This document shows positions 31,301-40,304 of a stretch of 64,000 bases of DNA, one piece after another. The notes under the pieces were generated by a model. It was given only the letters and a program-made list of their open reading frames with translations. It had not been told where the DNA came from and searched no databases. The stretch comes from Harmothoe impar (lineage: Eukaryota; Annelida; Polychaeta; Phyllodocida; Polynoidae): positions 41,260,976 to 41,324,975 of the forward strand of contig OX381718.1 in NCBI GenBank assembly GCA_947462335.1, in the 5' to 3' direction. Numbering within the stretch: position 1 is the stretch's first letter; every line of letters begins with the position of its first letter. The position numbers were made by a program, and so were the translations under genes.

Positions 31301-34099
31301 AGGGTGGGTGTCATGCATCATGACGACAGAGGGCAGGTCATAGTGCAGTAGAACCTGGTGCAGCCCATCAAAGGTTAAAGCTACTATGTCAGCTATTTTT
31401 GTTCACTTTCCCATTTGAGTTGGCTACATGATCTATATAATTGCATGCATTTATGGAAAGTTGGAAGGCCCTTATTTATCAAATATCATAATAAAACCAC
31501 AATATATTGTCACAAATGAATAGCTATTTGCTTACAAAATCAAGATATATATGTTAGGGGGGCGTCATAACACCATTGGATTTAGCCTGCAATCACAACA
31601 CAACCACCTTTATGAAACCACTGCATTCGGTCTATTCTTACCTGCAAATCACAATGAGAACATTGATACCATAAAAGTATGATGTCAAACACAAGAAAAA
31701 TTGTTAATGAATGAAGTTACAAAGTTATTTCATAACTTATTTTTTGGGGTGTTTTAACTGATGTTGTATATCACTTACCGACTATTTCACCGATCATGAA
31801 GACCAGACATAGCATGGAAGCGATAAGAAGCTTCCTCCGTGCCTTCTTGTCCAAGGTGCCCGCCGAGTCCCTCTGGTGGCAGTGGGCACCATTAGTCAGC
31901 TTCCCATTAGCGCCATTGGGGACATCTATGGAGAAGCATTTTCACATCAATTAACCTCAAATTAATAAAACATTTATTTAAGGGTTTCTCATCACTGCGT
32001 TCGTCATATAAGTCAGGTTTTGAGAAAAGAAAATTAGTTGACAGGTAATGGGAAAAACATTTTCACAACTTTCGCGGATCGATAAAATATAAATGTGCCT
32101 CTACATGGGTACCCACAATTTTGACTATGTCGCTGAGTCAGTTTTTAGCAAAAGGGGTGTGTCGCTGTGTCGATTTCTAGCTATATAAGAAAAATGCCTG
32201 TGGGTCGATTTTTATCCCTTATTTCCCTGTGTCCGTCGATTTTTAAAAGGGCCTAAAACGGCCATGTCGCCGTGTCGCCTGTGTCGATTTTTACGCCTGT
32301 AGAGGCACATACGTTTTGTTTGCAAAAACATTGTAGTTTCCTGCTGCAAAACAAAAAGAAATGCAAATGAACCTCCCTCGACGCATTTTTCAGTGCCCAG
32401 TGATGAGAAACAATTTCTTTAGTTCATGCTTTTAAGCTGAAACTGTCTCAGCAACATAAGCCTCATCACACATTGTCCGTCTCAGGACATGTGTCCGACT
32501 CCTGCTGAATCGACCCTATACATATATTTTCATTCTTGATTATGGGGTCTCAATATAATTATAGGTTCAGACTTATGCCCAGGAAGAGTTGTGGGCAATA
32601 ACCATTTAAATATCATAAAAACAATAACGGCAATTACTGAATCAGTGAATTTGTTTAACTATTATTGCCCCTTTAAAATGGTATCTTAGAGTTACTCCAG
32701 TCATCCAAATAGGTGTAATATTGTCATTGCCACTTTGAGATAAATTCCTCGAACTATCATTGTCATCGACATGATGCTAGAGAGGGGAGATGCGATCTTC
32801 GCTAGTAAACAGGACGATAACATACTATCTGTAATCTATCTGCACACGTTCAAGCACTCTCCTCGTGTCCTGTACACTGAAAATATTGAATCTGAAAAGT
32901 TAGTCAAAAGTTAGTAGGTTGTACTAACTTTTTACTAACTTTTGTACAAACATTAGCGAAAATTACGTGCCCAAAGTTCCTATCCTATCTTAGCGTTTTG
33001 CTGCTAACCCTTAGCTAAAAGTTAGCAATGCCCAGGTCACCTGAACTTATGAGGCTACCATAAAATCTGGTGTACACCCGCATCTCACATATAACTCACA
33101 CCCCAACTTTGAGAGAATCCTATAACCTCTACCTAGGGCTTGGAAATTGTGATTTTAGTACTGTACTAATACCATCAAAAACCCTTGTATTACCCGCCCA
33201 TAGACCTGAGAATATTGTATAACCTGCACTAGAGGTTTGGTTCTAGTATAACCACAAGTTACATGCAGGAATTTACGGTAGTCATTCATTAGTGATTAGT
33301 ACATCTGTAACCAGTCAGTGGCATGGCCCTGGTTAATATGCAACAACCACATCATGAGTTACCTGTGCAATGGTAACTCCATCCATTGAAGCCAGTTTGT
33401 CTACATAACAATTATTGTCCTGTAGAATTGGCCATATAGAGACTTGAGTCTGTCTTTGATATATGCATTTTTCAAAAACACAAAAAAGGTGTCCCATTCA
33501 GAAAACCTCATTGGAATAGGTTGATTGGTTTTAAAAAAATCTTGCTAAGTAGATACATGCATACATTATGTTACACCCCATATCATATTCAAAATTAGAA
33601 AAGGTTACCTCTAAGCATGATAACAAGTGCAATTACAATCTTATCATATAGATAAATATCTCATGATTTGCTTGTGCTGTCACCTGGTGTGAAGTTCCTG
33701 TGGGTAGCTGGTCAGTAAAAAGTTAGTCATAGTTTAGCAAAATCTTAGTTTGATTTAATAATGCTGATAAGTTAGTGGTTTTGACTAAGATATATTAGCA
33801 TTGACTAACCCCCAGAATTTTCAGTGTATCGATCTTCACACGCGGCACCATAGATACCTCATGCACTGATAGATAATAGCTCCAGGTCATTTTCGAACAA
33901 CATGCTGTGATATACATGACATTGTATAGGAAGACTTAAACACAATGTCACTTGGTAATCATGATGGCTTAATATCACAATAGGTTGGACTTTTTTTTTT
34001 GCATCGTTTGATGTTTCAAAAATGTTTCCACTCATCTCATGTAGAACATATTTCTTACCTTTACTGCCTTCATTTCCAGATAGCGATCCATACTCCTTT
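18808..34099 (-). CDS. SLC30A2-like: Zinc transporter, SLC30A2/3/8-like (ZnT), first exon missing
   Basis: A cation diffusion facilitator that would move Zn2+ from cytosol into vesicles or organelles by proton exchange. Eight coding exons join in one frame with canonical GT-AG sites and total 1141 bases, about 380 codons. Order: Cys/His motif '[10 protein letters not shown]', TM1 ('[18 protein letters not shown]'), TM2 with the zinc-site pair His/Asp in 'HLLTD', TM3, TM4, a His-rich cytosolic loop ('[20 protein letters not shown]'), TM5 with the second His/Asp pair in 'HVVGD', TM6, and a C-terminal ferredoxin-like domain ending with a 'CTQC' motif near the stop. These residues are the hallmarks of the ZnT2/3/8 group. 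The N-terminal exon and promoter lie upstream and were not found. YR-2 sits in the intron between the TM1 and TM2 exons, in the same orientation. Confidence 0.93.
19550..19684 (-). CDS. SLC30A2-like: ZnT exon 7
   Basis: 135 bases between 'tttttctag' and 'gtaaga'. It encodes '[20 protein letters not shown]' followed by '[20 protein letters not shown]', the first part of the C-terminal domain, where 'LHNLRIWSL' is strongly conserved in the family. Confidence 0.95.
19696..19920. repeat. Local tandem duplication in ZnT intron
   Basis: 'catttatcattcactctg' and 'accatgagaatacttatttc' plus 'cactagatgccattta' occur twice, about 100-130 bases apart. The duplication starts about 15 bases from the exon 7 acceptor and is non-coding. 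Confidence 0.8.
20099..20204 (-). CDS. SLC30A2-like: ZnT exon 6
   Basis: 106 bases between 'cttgttgcag' and 'gtaagc'. It encodes '[20 protein letters not shown]' and '[15 protein letters not shown]': TM6 and the link to the cytosolic domain. 'DPICTFLFS' and 'LVLMEG/A' are family signatures. Confidence 0.95.
21898..22162 (-). CDS. SLC30A2-like: ZnT exon 5 (His-rich loop and TM5)
   Basis: 265 bases between 'catgacag' and 'gtgagt'. It starts with the end of TM4 ('[13 protein letters not shown]'), holds the His/Gly loop and an acidic Ser/Asp stretch ('[20 protein letters not shown]'), then TM5 '[19 protein letters not shown]' with its zinc-binding His and Asp. The loop is thought to sense or deliver cytosolic zinc. 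Confidence 0.96.
22630..22783 (-). CDS. SLC30A2-like: ZnT exon 4
   Basis: 154 bases between 'gtcttccag' and 'gtaagt'. It encodes TM3 '[20 protein letters not shown]', the loop '[11 protein letters not shown]', and TM4 '[16 protein letters not shown]'. Confidence 0.95.
23219..23300. mobile_element. F1 MITE fragment in ZnT intron
   Basis: Carries the F1 left end ('ttttaaggacggcatag') and the first arm 'gatgcatgaatgtagccctgg', then stops. A related end-like piece lies at 23140-23160. It is probably a truncated copy. Confidence 0.5.
23413..23559 (-). CDS. SLC30A2-like: ZnT exon 3 (TM2)
   Basis: 147 bases between 'accttttcag' and 'gtaggt'. It encodes '[20 protein letters not shown]' and '[20 protein letters not shown]', then 'RMSFGWYRA'. 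'HLLTD' supplies two ligands of the transport zinc site, and 'SRPATKxMxFGWxRAE' is the family signature at the TM2-TM3 turn. Confidence 0.96.
23600..25130. other. ZnT intron sequence
   Basis: AT-rich intron DNA between the TM2 exon and the nested MITE/YR-2 insertion. I see no coding frame or structured RNA in it. Confidence 0.6.
25135..25375. repeat. AT/ATGC microsatellite
   Basis: Runs of (AT)n punctuated by GC every 10-14 bases ('atatatatgcatat'), ending in a pure (AT) tract of over 40 bases at 25322-25370. The Ile/Tyr/Met-rich frames across it are artefacts. Confidence 0.95.
25711..26679 (-). CDS. Tyrosine recombinase of YR-2, catalytic Arg lost
   Basis: 322 codons, opening with TTG that overlaps the RT stop by a few bases. 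Recognisable features are Arg152 in '[10 protein letters not shown]', the box-II motif at 268 ('GHSLWRGGT'), His291 in 'HGTW' and a likely nucleophile Tyr303 in 'RPYVPS'. In YR-1 and in the family box II is H-x-x-R; here the fourth position is Trp (TGG), one C-to-T change from CGG. That would remove an essential Arg, although the next residue is Arg. The protein is full length but probably inactive. Confidence 0.82.
   Translation of the reverse strand: MIFPDTLLGQQTLRSYNASMSATSKANTHRQSVCYLTFAIYYGTDILFPSIPDAATYQQFLANSLAAPGSRRNYISGAKKWIQARGGDSSAFSSQESIAVYKGGLVTSPHTPQPAPPLIPSDLLNLCLYLNTIPFSAPIKAALCIGYFSFLRASNLLSPTVTLWSGPHTLTRGDVVPGQQGLTVVVRSSKTLKASTPPVPLYLPRIRDSPVCPTAAWETYTSQLPAAPNTPAFLLFSGHPLTPQVFNKIIRDCLVALDCPYGLKFSGHSLWRGGTQAALLGGANKLDVTTHGTWSTPSGMRPYVPSPQSTRVAHTLATLFAS
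26676..28169 (-). CDS. Reverse transcriptase-RNase H of YR-2 (main frame)
   Basis: Shows '[16 protein letters not shown]', '[10 protein letters not shown]', '[16 protein letters not shown]', '[13 protein letters not shown]', the catalytic 'SYLDDFCG' (Asp190-Asp191) and the thumb-like '[17 protein letters not shown]'. RNase H residues appear in '[11 protein letters not shown]', '[10 protein letters not shown]', '[12 protein letters not shown]' and 'LPLADALSR'. The frame begins inside the domain; the upstream part continues in another frame (28150-28584), so a frameshift near 28150 breaks it. Confidence 0.88.
   Translation of the reverse strand: MVGLWAILPPVSSTTNHSSATKHASHIKQYIDKELKLGGLLGPFSSPPFTPWTNTAPLMTTPKKDSPSRRVVLDLSFPDGQGVNSGITKHCLEGKLRPYTLPSVEDLATKIRHLGPSCYLWKGDLSRAYHQWRSDPGDLPLLGMQFNGQYYLDLCPSFGARLSSSACQRTTSAVVYLLGRENHWALSYLDDFCGAAATLEEANSDYIAFTALCDRLGLQLSQEKCQPPTQIMEWLGFRFNTINMSLTVPAEKLADIQQECSLWADRRFSDLTSIQSLVGKIVHVAKCIPPARKFICRILQSLRHAPPKGPVFITEAFKMDVHWFYTYASLSNGVHLLQPSNHDYTVECDSTLVGGGGNTTTKYYTQQYTDKQKSDFPLIVHLEATNLVTAYRTLVPHDTPGLSILIYTDNMASSHALHTGRAKDPILAKCARQLWLEAARRDHQVVIRHKRGEDLPLADALSRQHDPLKRAFAAAEVKKRGLLKVQPLTPLPMFGPI
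28150..28584 (-). pseudogene. N-terminal part of YR-2 Pol, frameshifted from the RT frame
   Basis: This frame carries '[20 protein letters not shown]', 'LPNHLGARL' and '[13 protein letters not shown]', the conserved lead-in to the RT domain of this group, then loses similarity where the overlapping frame picks up with '[15 protein letters not shown]'. The change of frame lies around 'ggctatactgcctcc'. It overlaps the Gag frame by about 80 bases. Confidence 0.7.
28503..30161 (-). CDS. Gag-like protein of YR-2
   Basis: The frame is open from 30347, but the ATG at 30161 ('[20 protein letters not shown]') gives a sensible start, about 552 residues. It has a short coiled-coil-like segment ('[20 protein letters not shown]'), a long Pro/Thr/Ala/Gln-rich region, a compact middle part ('[15 protein letters not shown]', '[20 protein letters not shown]') and a Cys/His-containing end near '[11 protein letters not shown]'. 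Position upstream of Pol and composition identify it as Gag. Confidence 0.75.
   Translation of the reverse strand: MPPKRTSTKAPTSKWTTAELSDKVAAINGRLDGFESAVSEVKSTATQILDRLNVTFPQNTPPTAPTATSQPPVPTTTTSATQAAGGGKAATRSTARLPAPYTRPTQVTPVSAPVPPAVPALVVPTAVNAPVNLIPAPHVLAVTPMSSVTAQLSQPPPPPAPTYSTAAATYTTQAYPGYQPAPAQQPTSYLQPPAANYTTYTQPSVQAVMQSIPGINVPANLLPVAMPTRPDPAVTMRVQALLDTAQHISGVKGKNTHPHDFVTRGPTRTKTTLASLDLSEYLYGLKKLALDVNTPLSDRPKIMDHFNQVLQDAKDFEWEQVREWSEEILSSVADGSVKWSDPLDDTWNDPAIAASRSELSRFRPGRLYPTPQSVMLAAEASRVRANARAARATASCAAATNYSVPAAAAGSAAQTASSAQARFNPASTKQKRAPISSVGRTDVVCEAYNSHIGFTLEDGHTSAGVTYGHHCSWYRSTIQLVHTHTLPSCNIKASYKGPASFRHLLPTYCAHLQQLSQNLAYLTLLLCLSVSTLTATGLLLQLSVLHVPMLPR
30778..31078. mobile_element. F1 MITE copies, two in tandem
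   Basis: Two F1 cores, at 30825-30870 ('gatgcatgaatgcag'...'gctgcattcatgaatcatga') and 30970-31015 ('gatgcatgaatatagccctggcgagtaac'), are followed by an F1 terminus 'gacccttaaagggctgcag' near 31053. A third fragment lies at 31308-31378. Confidence 0.65.
31779..31925 (-). CDS. SLC30A2-like: ZnT exon 2 of those resolved (TM1)
   Basis: 147 bases between 'tctccatag' and 'gtaagt'. It encodes '[20 protein letters not shown]' then '[20 protein letters not shown]', i.e. the N-terminal His/Cys motif and TM1. The basic 'KKARRKL' stretch before TM1 is a family feature. Confidence 0.95.
32095..32315. mobile_element. 'cgacacggcgac'-family MITE, intact small copy
   Basis: Ends 'atgtgcctctacatgggtac' and 'cctgtagaggcacata' form a terminal inverted repeat. 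The interior repeats 'gtcgccgtgtcgattttta' variants. It lies in the ZnT intron between the first two resolved exons. Relatives occur at 44748-45010 and 47947-48168. Confidence 0.75.
34059..34099 (-). CDS. SLC30A2-like: ZnT exon 1 of those resolved (small)
   Basis: 41 bases between 'gtattttcag' and 'gtaaga', encoding '[13 protein letters not shown]' in the frame required by the next exon. There is no ATG in frame, so at least one more 5' exon is expected upstream on the minus strand. I could not identify it between 34100 and 40000. Confidence 0.75.
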
Positions 34100-34267
34100 C
34101 TGAAAATACAAAGATGTAGAACAAATTAGGAATAATCTTTAGGAGAGCGACTTTCTGAATTGCCCTTGACATTGGTTACATTGATAATCCAAAACAACGT
34201 CAGATAGAGATTGATGAGGTCGCGCCCAGAAATGTATCAAGCAGTTTATAAATGTATATATGACAAA

Positions 34268-34625
34268 GTCTTACCAAATCAATATACAGGTTCAAAACCT
34301 ATGACTACTATGACCAGCTGACGTCTATGACCGGCTGACATCTATGACAGCGTAGCCCGTTGTATATGGTCTGCAATTAAGGGCTGTGTCCCACTGTGAA
34401 AGGGGAATGATTTATTCCAGTTTTAGAGGGGTATACTGCAACAAAGGTTCTTGGTTAGTAGACATGGTCAGAGACGTCAGCCAGTCATAGATGTCAGCCG
34501 GTCATAGATGTCAGCTGGTCGTAGATGTCAGCCGGTCATAGACGTCAGCCGGCCATAGACGACAGCCGGTCATAGATGTCAGCTGGTCATAATTATATTT
34601 TGAACCTTTATGAATTCGGTGGGAC
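34268..34625. mobile_element. Element with inverted 17-bp subterminal arrays, copy 2
   Basis: Ends 'gtcttaccaaatcaatatac' and 'tcataaa...gaattcggtgggac' are inverted relatives. Inside, 17-bp units run forward at 34310-34352 ('tatgaccggctgacatc') and in reverse complement at 34470-34590 ('gatgtcagccggtcata'). Same family as 17084-17660; degenerate units also occur at 51950-52045. Confidence 0.75.
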
Positions 34626-34669
34626 TGAGCCATATGTTGCAGATACCTTCCAGTAACTTCCCGGCACAT

Positions 34670-34785
34670 CGGCATGTACATGAATTCAGCACTGGTGAGC
34701 GACTGACAAGCACTTCATCCATGAATCATGATGACCAAAGTGCATAGTGAAATAAAACACTTTGTTGTCCTTAAGGGGTTAACAT
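34670..34785. mobile_element. F1 MITE, diverged copy
   Basis: Contains 'catgaattcagcactggtgagcgactgac', a decayed F1 core, and an F1-like end 'aacactttgttgtccttaa'. It lies just upstream of the resolved ZnT exons. Confidence 0.5.
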
Positions 34786-35443
34786 ACTATAAAGTCAATC
34801 TTGACTATCCCTATCTAAACATTTAAGAACTCCAGTAAGAACGATTTAAAGACAACACTACATGAATTATATCTAGTGCATTGGAAGATGGAATTCACCT
34901 GATATAAAGACGGGTGGGGGAGGCAAGAACCAGGGGAAGATACAAGGAGGTTTGAGTTAATTGGATATTGTGGATTTGTGAGTGTGGCCCCTAAGAGAGG
35001 TGACCTTTAATGTAGAGGGGACCATTCCCCCTAGGGAGATGGGATAGTGGACACAAAATAGATATGGGACAAGACTAGACACAACAAACATAAACAGGGA
35101 GGGGTTCTCCCAAAAGGAGGGGATGAAGGCCGAGGCCTTGTCTAGAGGGAGAATGAATGCCACAGAGGGCCAGGGAATGAGAGGAAGGAAAGATGGGATG
35201 ATATTCTTAGTGACATTGATAAAGTGGCCGGGTTGCCTATCTAATTTCTATAGTATAAGCAAGGAGTAGTAAAAGGACAGATAGTCATATCTTGACACTT
35301 GAACATCCGTAGAGAGGATAGATGCTTAGGCACTACAAGTACTTGAACCATTGAGAGGTTCAATAGAGGTTGACCTGAACCTTGATTTACTATACTATAA
35401 AGGATATATGCTGTATAGTATTATAGTATTTATATATACATTA

Positions 35444-35761
35444 CTTGATCTGGTAACTGGCGAGATAAGCACTGATGCAGCAATCACAATGGGTACAAGC
35501 TGTTACATAATGCCCCCTAAGAATTCCGCAGTGGAGACCAGGGAATTATCTCATTGGTTGATAATTCAACCAGCTACACGCCTATAACACCTCATCTTGA
35601 CCCTGTGGGGCAGTGGATATATAGGCGTGTAGCTGGTTGAATAATCAACCAATGAGATAACGCCCTGGCCTTCACTGCTGAATTCTTAGGGGCATTATGT
35701 AATAGCCTGTACCCATTGTGATTGTCGTATCAGTGCTTATCTCGCCAGTTGCCAGATCAAG
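35444..35761. mobile_element. Foldback element with ~145-bp arms
   Basis: The left arm begins 'cttgatctggtaactggcga' and the right arm ends with its near-perfect complement 'tcgccagttgccagatcaag'. Pairing continues through 'ctcattggttgat'/'atcaaccaatgag' to 'aggcgtgtagctggttga'. The loop is only about 30 bp. About 10 mismatches or indels separate the arms. No coding content. Confidence 0.9.
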
Positions 35762-36344
35762 CAATGGTGCCCCCTACTAAGAAACCTGCTACCTCGGTAT
35801 ATGGAAGAACTGTGTCCAGGTGTAGTCGATCTAACACACGCACACGTATAGATCTAATTCATCACAGAGAATGCTTATTTACTTTGCAATAAAAGGATAT
35901 AATGTCAGCTTTAGTATTCGTCAAGGATATTATGTCTTCGTGAATTTACGTAGAGTTTTATGTACCCATTTCTAAGGCTTTATTGTGAACATGGGATAGA
36001 ACAACACAGGACGTGAACCGGGGACGCGGATACATAAGGGTAGATGGACTAGAAGCTATGTTTATGTTAGCAGAATTGCCACCAGAATTAGTATTGATAG
36101 GAAATTATCCCCCTTCTCTTCCACAGAATCTGTCGGAATCTTTACTGCTACTTTACACCTGGAAATTTGACAAAGACAAGTCAATATTGTGTTTATATAA
36201 TTATATAAATGTCTAGGCATAATATATGTTCTATCAATAACGTCATATACATTACAAGCAGCATCGAAATGTTTCAATAAATTGGTACAACGGTTGCTAT
36301 CATAAATGATGATAACCTTTATTTGTAGGACCATAGACATGTTC

Positions 36345-36497
36345 TACCTTGTAGCTTTAATGACCGCATCGTGCATTAATGCATCAAACTTGGTTGATTT
36401 TAGGATCCATACATGCAGCCCTGGCGAGTTACTCGCCGATTCAGCATTCATGTATCATGCCGACAACATAGTTTAATACAGTCCTGAAGGGTCGGGA
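36345..36497. mobile_element. F1 MITE copy
   Basis: Carries 'catacatgcagccctggcga' and 'ctcgcc...agcattcatgtatcatgcc' around the core, with decayed ends. Confidence 0.65.
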
Positions 36498-36711
36498 TCA
36501 TGGACCAATCAGACGCAGGCGCTGCGCTGGTGCATTGTGGCGACACATGACAGTTGAAGCTTGATGCCTTATGTTGTCTATAGAGGGTTATACAACGAGT
36601 TCCGTATTCTCTGAACCTGTCTGACCTCTCTGCACCCGTCCCCACATCACACTCCTAACAGGGCCGTGTGAATGAAGTGCCACAACGTGTGCAAAACTAC
36701 AATCGAATAAC

Positions 36712-36917
36712 CCTTTAAGCACTGCGCAGTGCTTTAATACACTATGCTCTTTATCTCATGATGCTTGAATGCAGCCCTGGTAGTTGCATTCATGCATCAT
36801 ACCAACCCTTTGTGAGCGTGTCCATCCCATAGAGTCATGATGTCTGAATGCAGCCCCTCATGAATCATACAGACAAGAGCCATGACTCAGTAAAACACTA
36901 TGCGACACTCAAATGGT
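36712..36917. mobile_element. F1 MITE copy
   Basis: Left end 'ctttaagcactgcgcagtgc', core 'gatgcttgaatgcagccctgg'/'gttgcattcatgcatcat', right end 'aacactatgcgacactcaa'. One of the better preserved copies after 2817-3060. Confidence 0.7.
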
Positions 36918-37564
36918 TAAGTGATTTGGACTGTATATCAGTCTGATGTAATGAGGAACCCTGTTTATTATTTACCCGGTATATTATATCAGCTCCTGTT
37001 TTCACACTAGCACACCGACAGCAAACATTGGTTATGTTAATAAGCACACTGTAATCTACGTAATTAACCCGTACTTTGAGAAGGAAAAACAGAATTACTA
37101 TCATCAAATGAGCTTATGAATGGCGGCGTCGCATTGTCAAGGATGCCAATTTTGATTATTGCACAGGCATTTATAAATGAGTGGTACAACAAATGGTAGT
37201 AAACAGTATGAATTTGTACAAAAAAAACACGAAACTTTTTTTTCAGTTGAACACCTTTGCGTGCAACATGTGTCACAGATGTGACGCATGTTATATATCG
37301 GTTTAACCTATTTGATTCTTAAACAAGTTCTATTTTGTAATGGTTGTTGCATGTAAATAGAACATTATATATGTCCTATTTTACATTCCAATCCCAGAAC
37401 ACCGATGACAATCTGATCCTGGTGAAGATACAGGTGTTGACAAGAGTACATGACTGTATTCCGTCAATCTTTTAAAATAACCTCTTTTATCACAAATTGC
37501 CGTTTATGGTAGAACGCAGTTGACATTCCTACTCCCTCTATCAGCCTCTCCTAAATGTATCCAT

Positions 37565-37745
37565 TCCTTCTTCTCTACCTCTCTGTACCATATGTCTCTC
37601 TACCTCTCTCTGTCTCTCTGTGTCTCTCTGTCTCTGTATATGTGTCTGTGTCTCTCTGTGTCTGCACCTCTCTGTGCCTGTCTGTCTAACTGTCTGTCTG
37701 GCTCTCTGTCTGGCACTATCTATGTTTCTACCCGTGTCTCGTTGC
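37565..37745. repeat. TCTC/TCTG simple repeat
   Basis: Pyrimidine-rich low-complexity tract built on 'ctctgtgtctctctgtct'. The open frames across it are artefacts. Confidence 0.85.
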
Positions 37746-37914
37746 CCCATCCACCTACATTTACTTTAAATGTATATTTCAGATAATAGAAAGAAGGATC
37801 CATGTGGCCGCCTCCAGGCAGACCAGAACCACTCATCCAGAACGGAATACTACAGACCTGGAATTCAGTCTTATTTTCTTTTCATTTTTCTTTGCATCGT
37901 AACTATCTGAGTAC

Positions 37915-38135
37915 TACATCGTGTCTTAATGCTCTGTGTCGTCATGATACGGGTATGACTGCATTCAAGTTTTACTCTACGACACTGATACACGCTTGAA
38001 GGGTCGGCATGATGCATGAATGAAGCCCTGGCGAATGGAATTGCAAGGGCTACATGCATGCATCATGACCATTAGATTAAGGACACTGTACACTAAACCA
38101 GGGACACTAAAGCAGTATGCGGCCCTTAACGGGGT
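37915..38135. mobile_element. F1 MITE copy
   Basis: Shows 'gatgcatgaatgaagccctg', 'caagggctacatgcatgcatcatg', and a right end 'gtatgcggcccttaac'. Confidence 0.65.
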
Positions 38136-39464
38136 AATAGGTACTAAAACCACACCATTTACATGAAGACAGATGCCCTGTTGTCAGCCCCTGGGACTTT
38201 TGGTAAATAGCGCCATTATATATACAAAAATGTTCATCCAGATCAGATGTTGGTGTATTATATGTAATCTAACTGACAGTGGCTGACTTGTGGAGGAATT
38301 TAAGTGTAGATCGGAATATGACAGAGCATTTTGTTAACAACAGGGGATTGGGGTTTTCTTACTGGCCCTAAGAGGGGTTAACCCCCCCCCCCCCCCTGAC
38401 GAGTTGGACGAGGGAAGACGCGAGCTCTTTTTCTCCCCCCTCCCTCCCCCCCTCCCTCAATAATTACCCCCCCCCCCCCCCCCACCCTGTACTTAAGGAA
38501 TCATACCTACCTTTAATAGAAAGAGTGGGGGTCTACAGTTAACCGCGAGCAATTTAGAAACCAACCATATTTATTTAGGACGTCTTTATCTTTACAACCG
38601 GGAGGGTAGCAGATCTGCATGCAGGTGGTCTGAAAAACTTACTTCCCACCATCTCTCAAAAGGCTAACGTGACTTCACTCGCTACACTATCGGAAATATC
38701 TCCCAACCCAATACTATATTCATACTATCCGACTAGCATTTTCACTGAATCTGCTTCCAAAAGAAACGGGGGGGGGGGGTAGTTCGAGGTATCTGTAGAA
38801 AGTACATGTATACCAAACCTTTTGATGTTTTGAAGGATAATCCCATTTCTAAGAACCCAATGACACCCTTGCTCTGAGAACATCATCTCTGTCAGCGGAT
38901 ACCCGATCTGCAGTTTTTCCTTTGGGCAATGTAATCTTTATTGACTATTTTTCTTCATACAAACAATTAAACTCTATGGTGAATGTGATAGAGAAAGAAA
39001 ACACGGCCCACTTGTCAGTGCCTCTCAGTTAGTTGTATTGCAGACAGCCTGAAGAGGTGTAGGTTATCTAATGCTAAACCATACGTGCGAGATCCTTAAG
39101 TCAATATTCTGTCAGATACGGAGTAATCTCCTGGCTGATAATCCCAATATCTAAACACAGATAGTGGCTAGTGTCTGGTCGACTATAACAGGAATATTCC
39201 CATCCTATACTCAGTTCTGGAGGTATTGTACATTTACAGTCAGGCCTATTAACTACCTCGAATATTTAAAAAGGTGGATCAACAAGGGAAAAGGGACCTC
39301 CGTGCGGGATATTTAGTACCAACTTTGGCCACCAAGGGGCTCCATATAGCCAAAAATGATTAAAATACAGCAAAAACTTATCTATACTATTTTTTCGTGC
39401 CTAGAAATGTATGGATTTAAATAATATAATGAGTGGCGGGAACCTGACTGAGCCATGGGGTTAA

Positions 39465-39530
39465 CAGGTCCATAGCGCGCATGCGCGGGGTTATTGTGCT
39501 TCCGGGAAGACGGTCGTTCGGCCATTTGGA
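39465..39530. promoter_or_regulatory. Promoter-like patch with NRF1, ETS and YY1-type motifs
   Basis: 'gcgcgcatgcgcgg' contains the NRF1 palindrome GCGCATGCGC. About 15 bases on lies 'cttccggga' (ETS/GABP core CCGGAAG on the minus strand), then 'cggccatttgg' (YY1-like, minus 'AAATGGC'). Such clusters mark CpG-type animal promoters. No flanking exon could be assigned; it could serve the unresolved 5' end of the zinc transporter (minus) or an unknown plus-strand gene. Confidence 0.4.
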
Positions 39531-40259
39531 TCAGAAACTTCATGAGAAGAGGTTCCCAAAGCTCGGGTTTAACAACATAATATTTTTTTTATATGGTGTT
39601 TAATTTTACTTAATATTGTTATTCTGTTGTTAAATAAAAGGGGCAGGTTTGTGCCTGTTACCCAAGCCCAAATGAAGTATCACTTTACCATCATCATTAC
39701 CATGTTCTATTAAGGTTGATTCTTATTAAGAAGGAAGTCTAGCTACAGTATTATATGTAGAATATTAGAACATTAGAAGATTCCATCTTTTGTGAAAACA
39801 TTCCATATTTGGGATGGAAAAGAACGTTTTTGGGCCTAAATTGGTGTTTTTGCACTTGTTGGTTGCCACGGAAACATGATTTTCATTCTAAATCGAAAAA
39901 TTTAAAAATTGACTTATAGAAGGCCTCACAACAATTTTAATGCTGAAAACAGAATGTAAATACCATTTTTAGATCAAGAGCTGTGACCAAAATGTTTGAA
40001 AAAGTTTGGATATTTGGATATTAGCATAATAATGCTAATTGGATAGGAATATCTCTAAAACGAAGTAAGATAGAGCTCATCGGCATTCATAATTGGACAG
40101 TGACCACACATATTCAGAGAGCCAGTACTCCAAAACCAGAGGTGGTAACTGCTAATAAAAGATATTACTGGAAAGCTGATGACATCAATTACATTATTGA
40201 GTTTTTACCTTGGAGGACCCTTTTCCCTCGACTGTCCACAAATGTAGATTGTACATTGT

Positions 40260-40300
40260 TTTAATCGTCTGTGTCCAAAGTTTGGACACAGACGATTAAA
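40260..40300. repeat. Perfect 20-bp-arm hairpin
   Basis: 'tttaatcgtctgtgtccaaa' is followed after one base by its exact reverse complement. It directly abuts the minisatellite that begins at about 40305. Confidence 0.95.
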
Positions 40301-40304
40301 GCCC

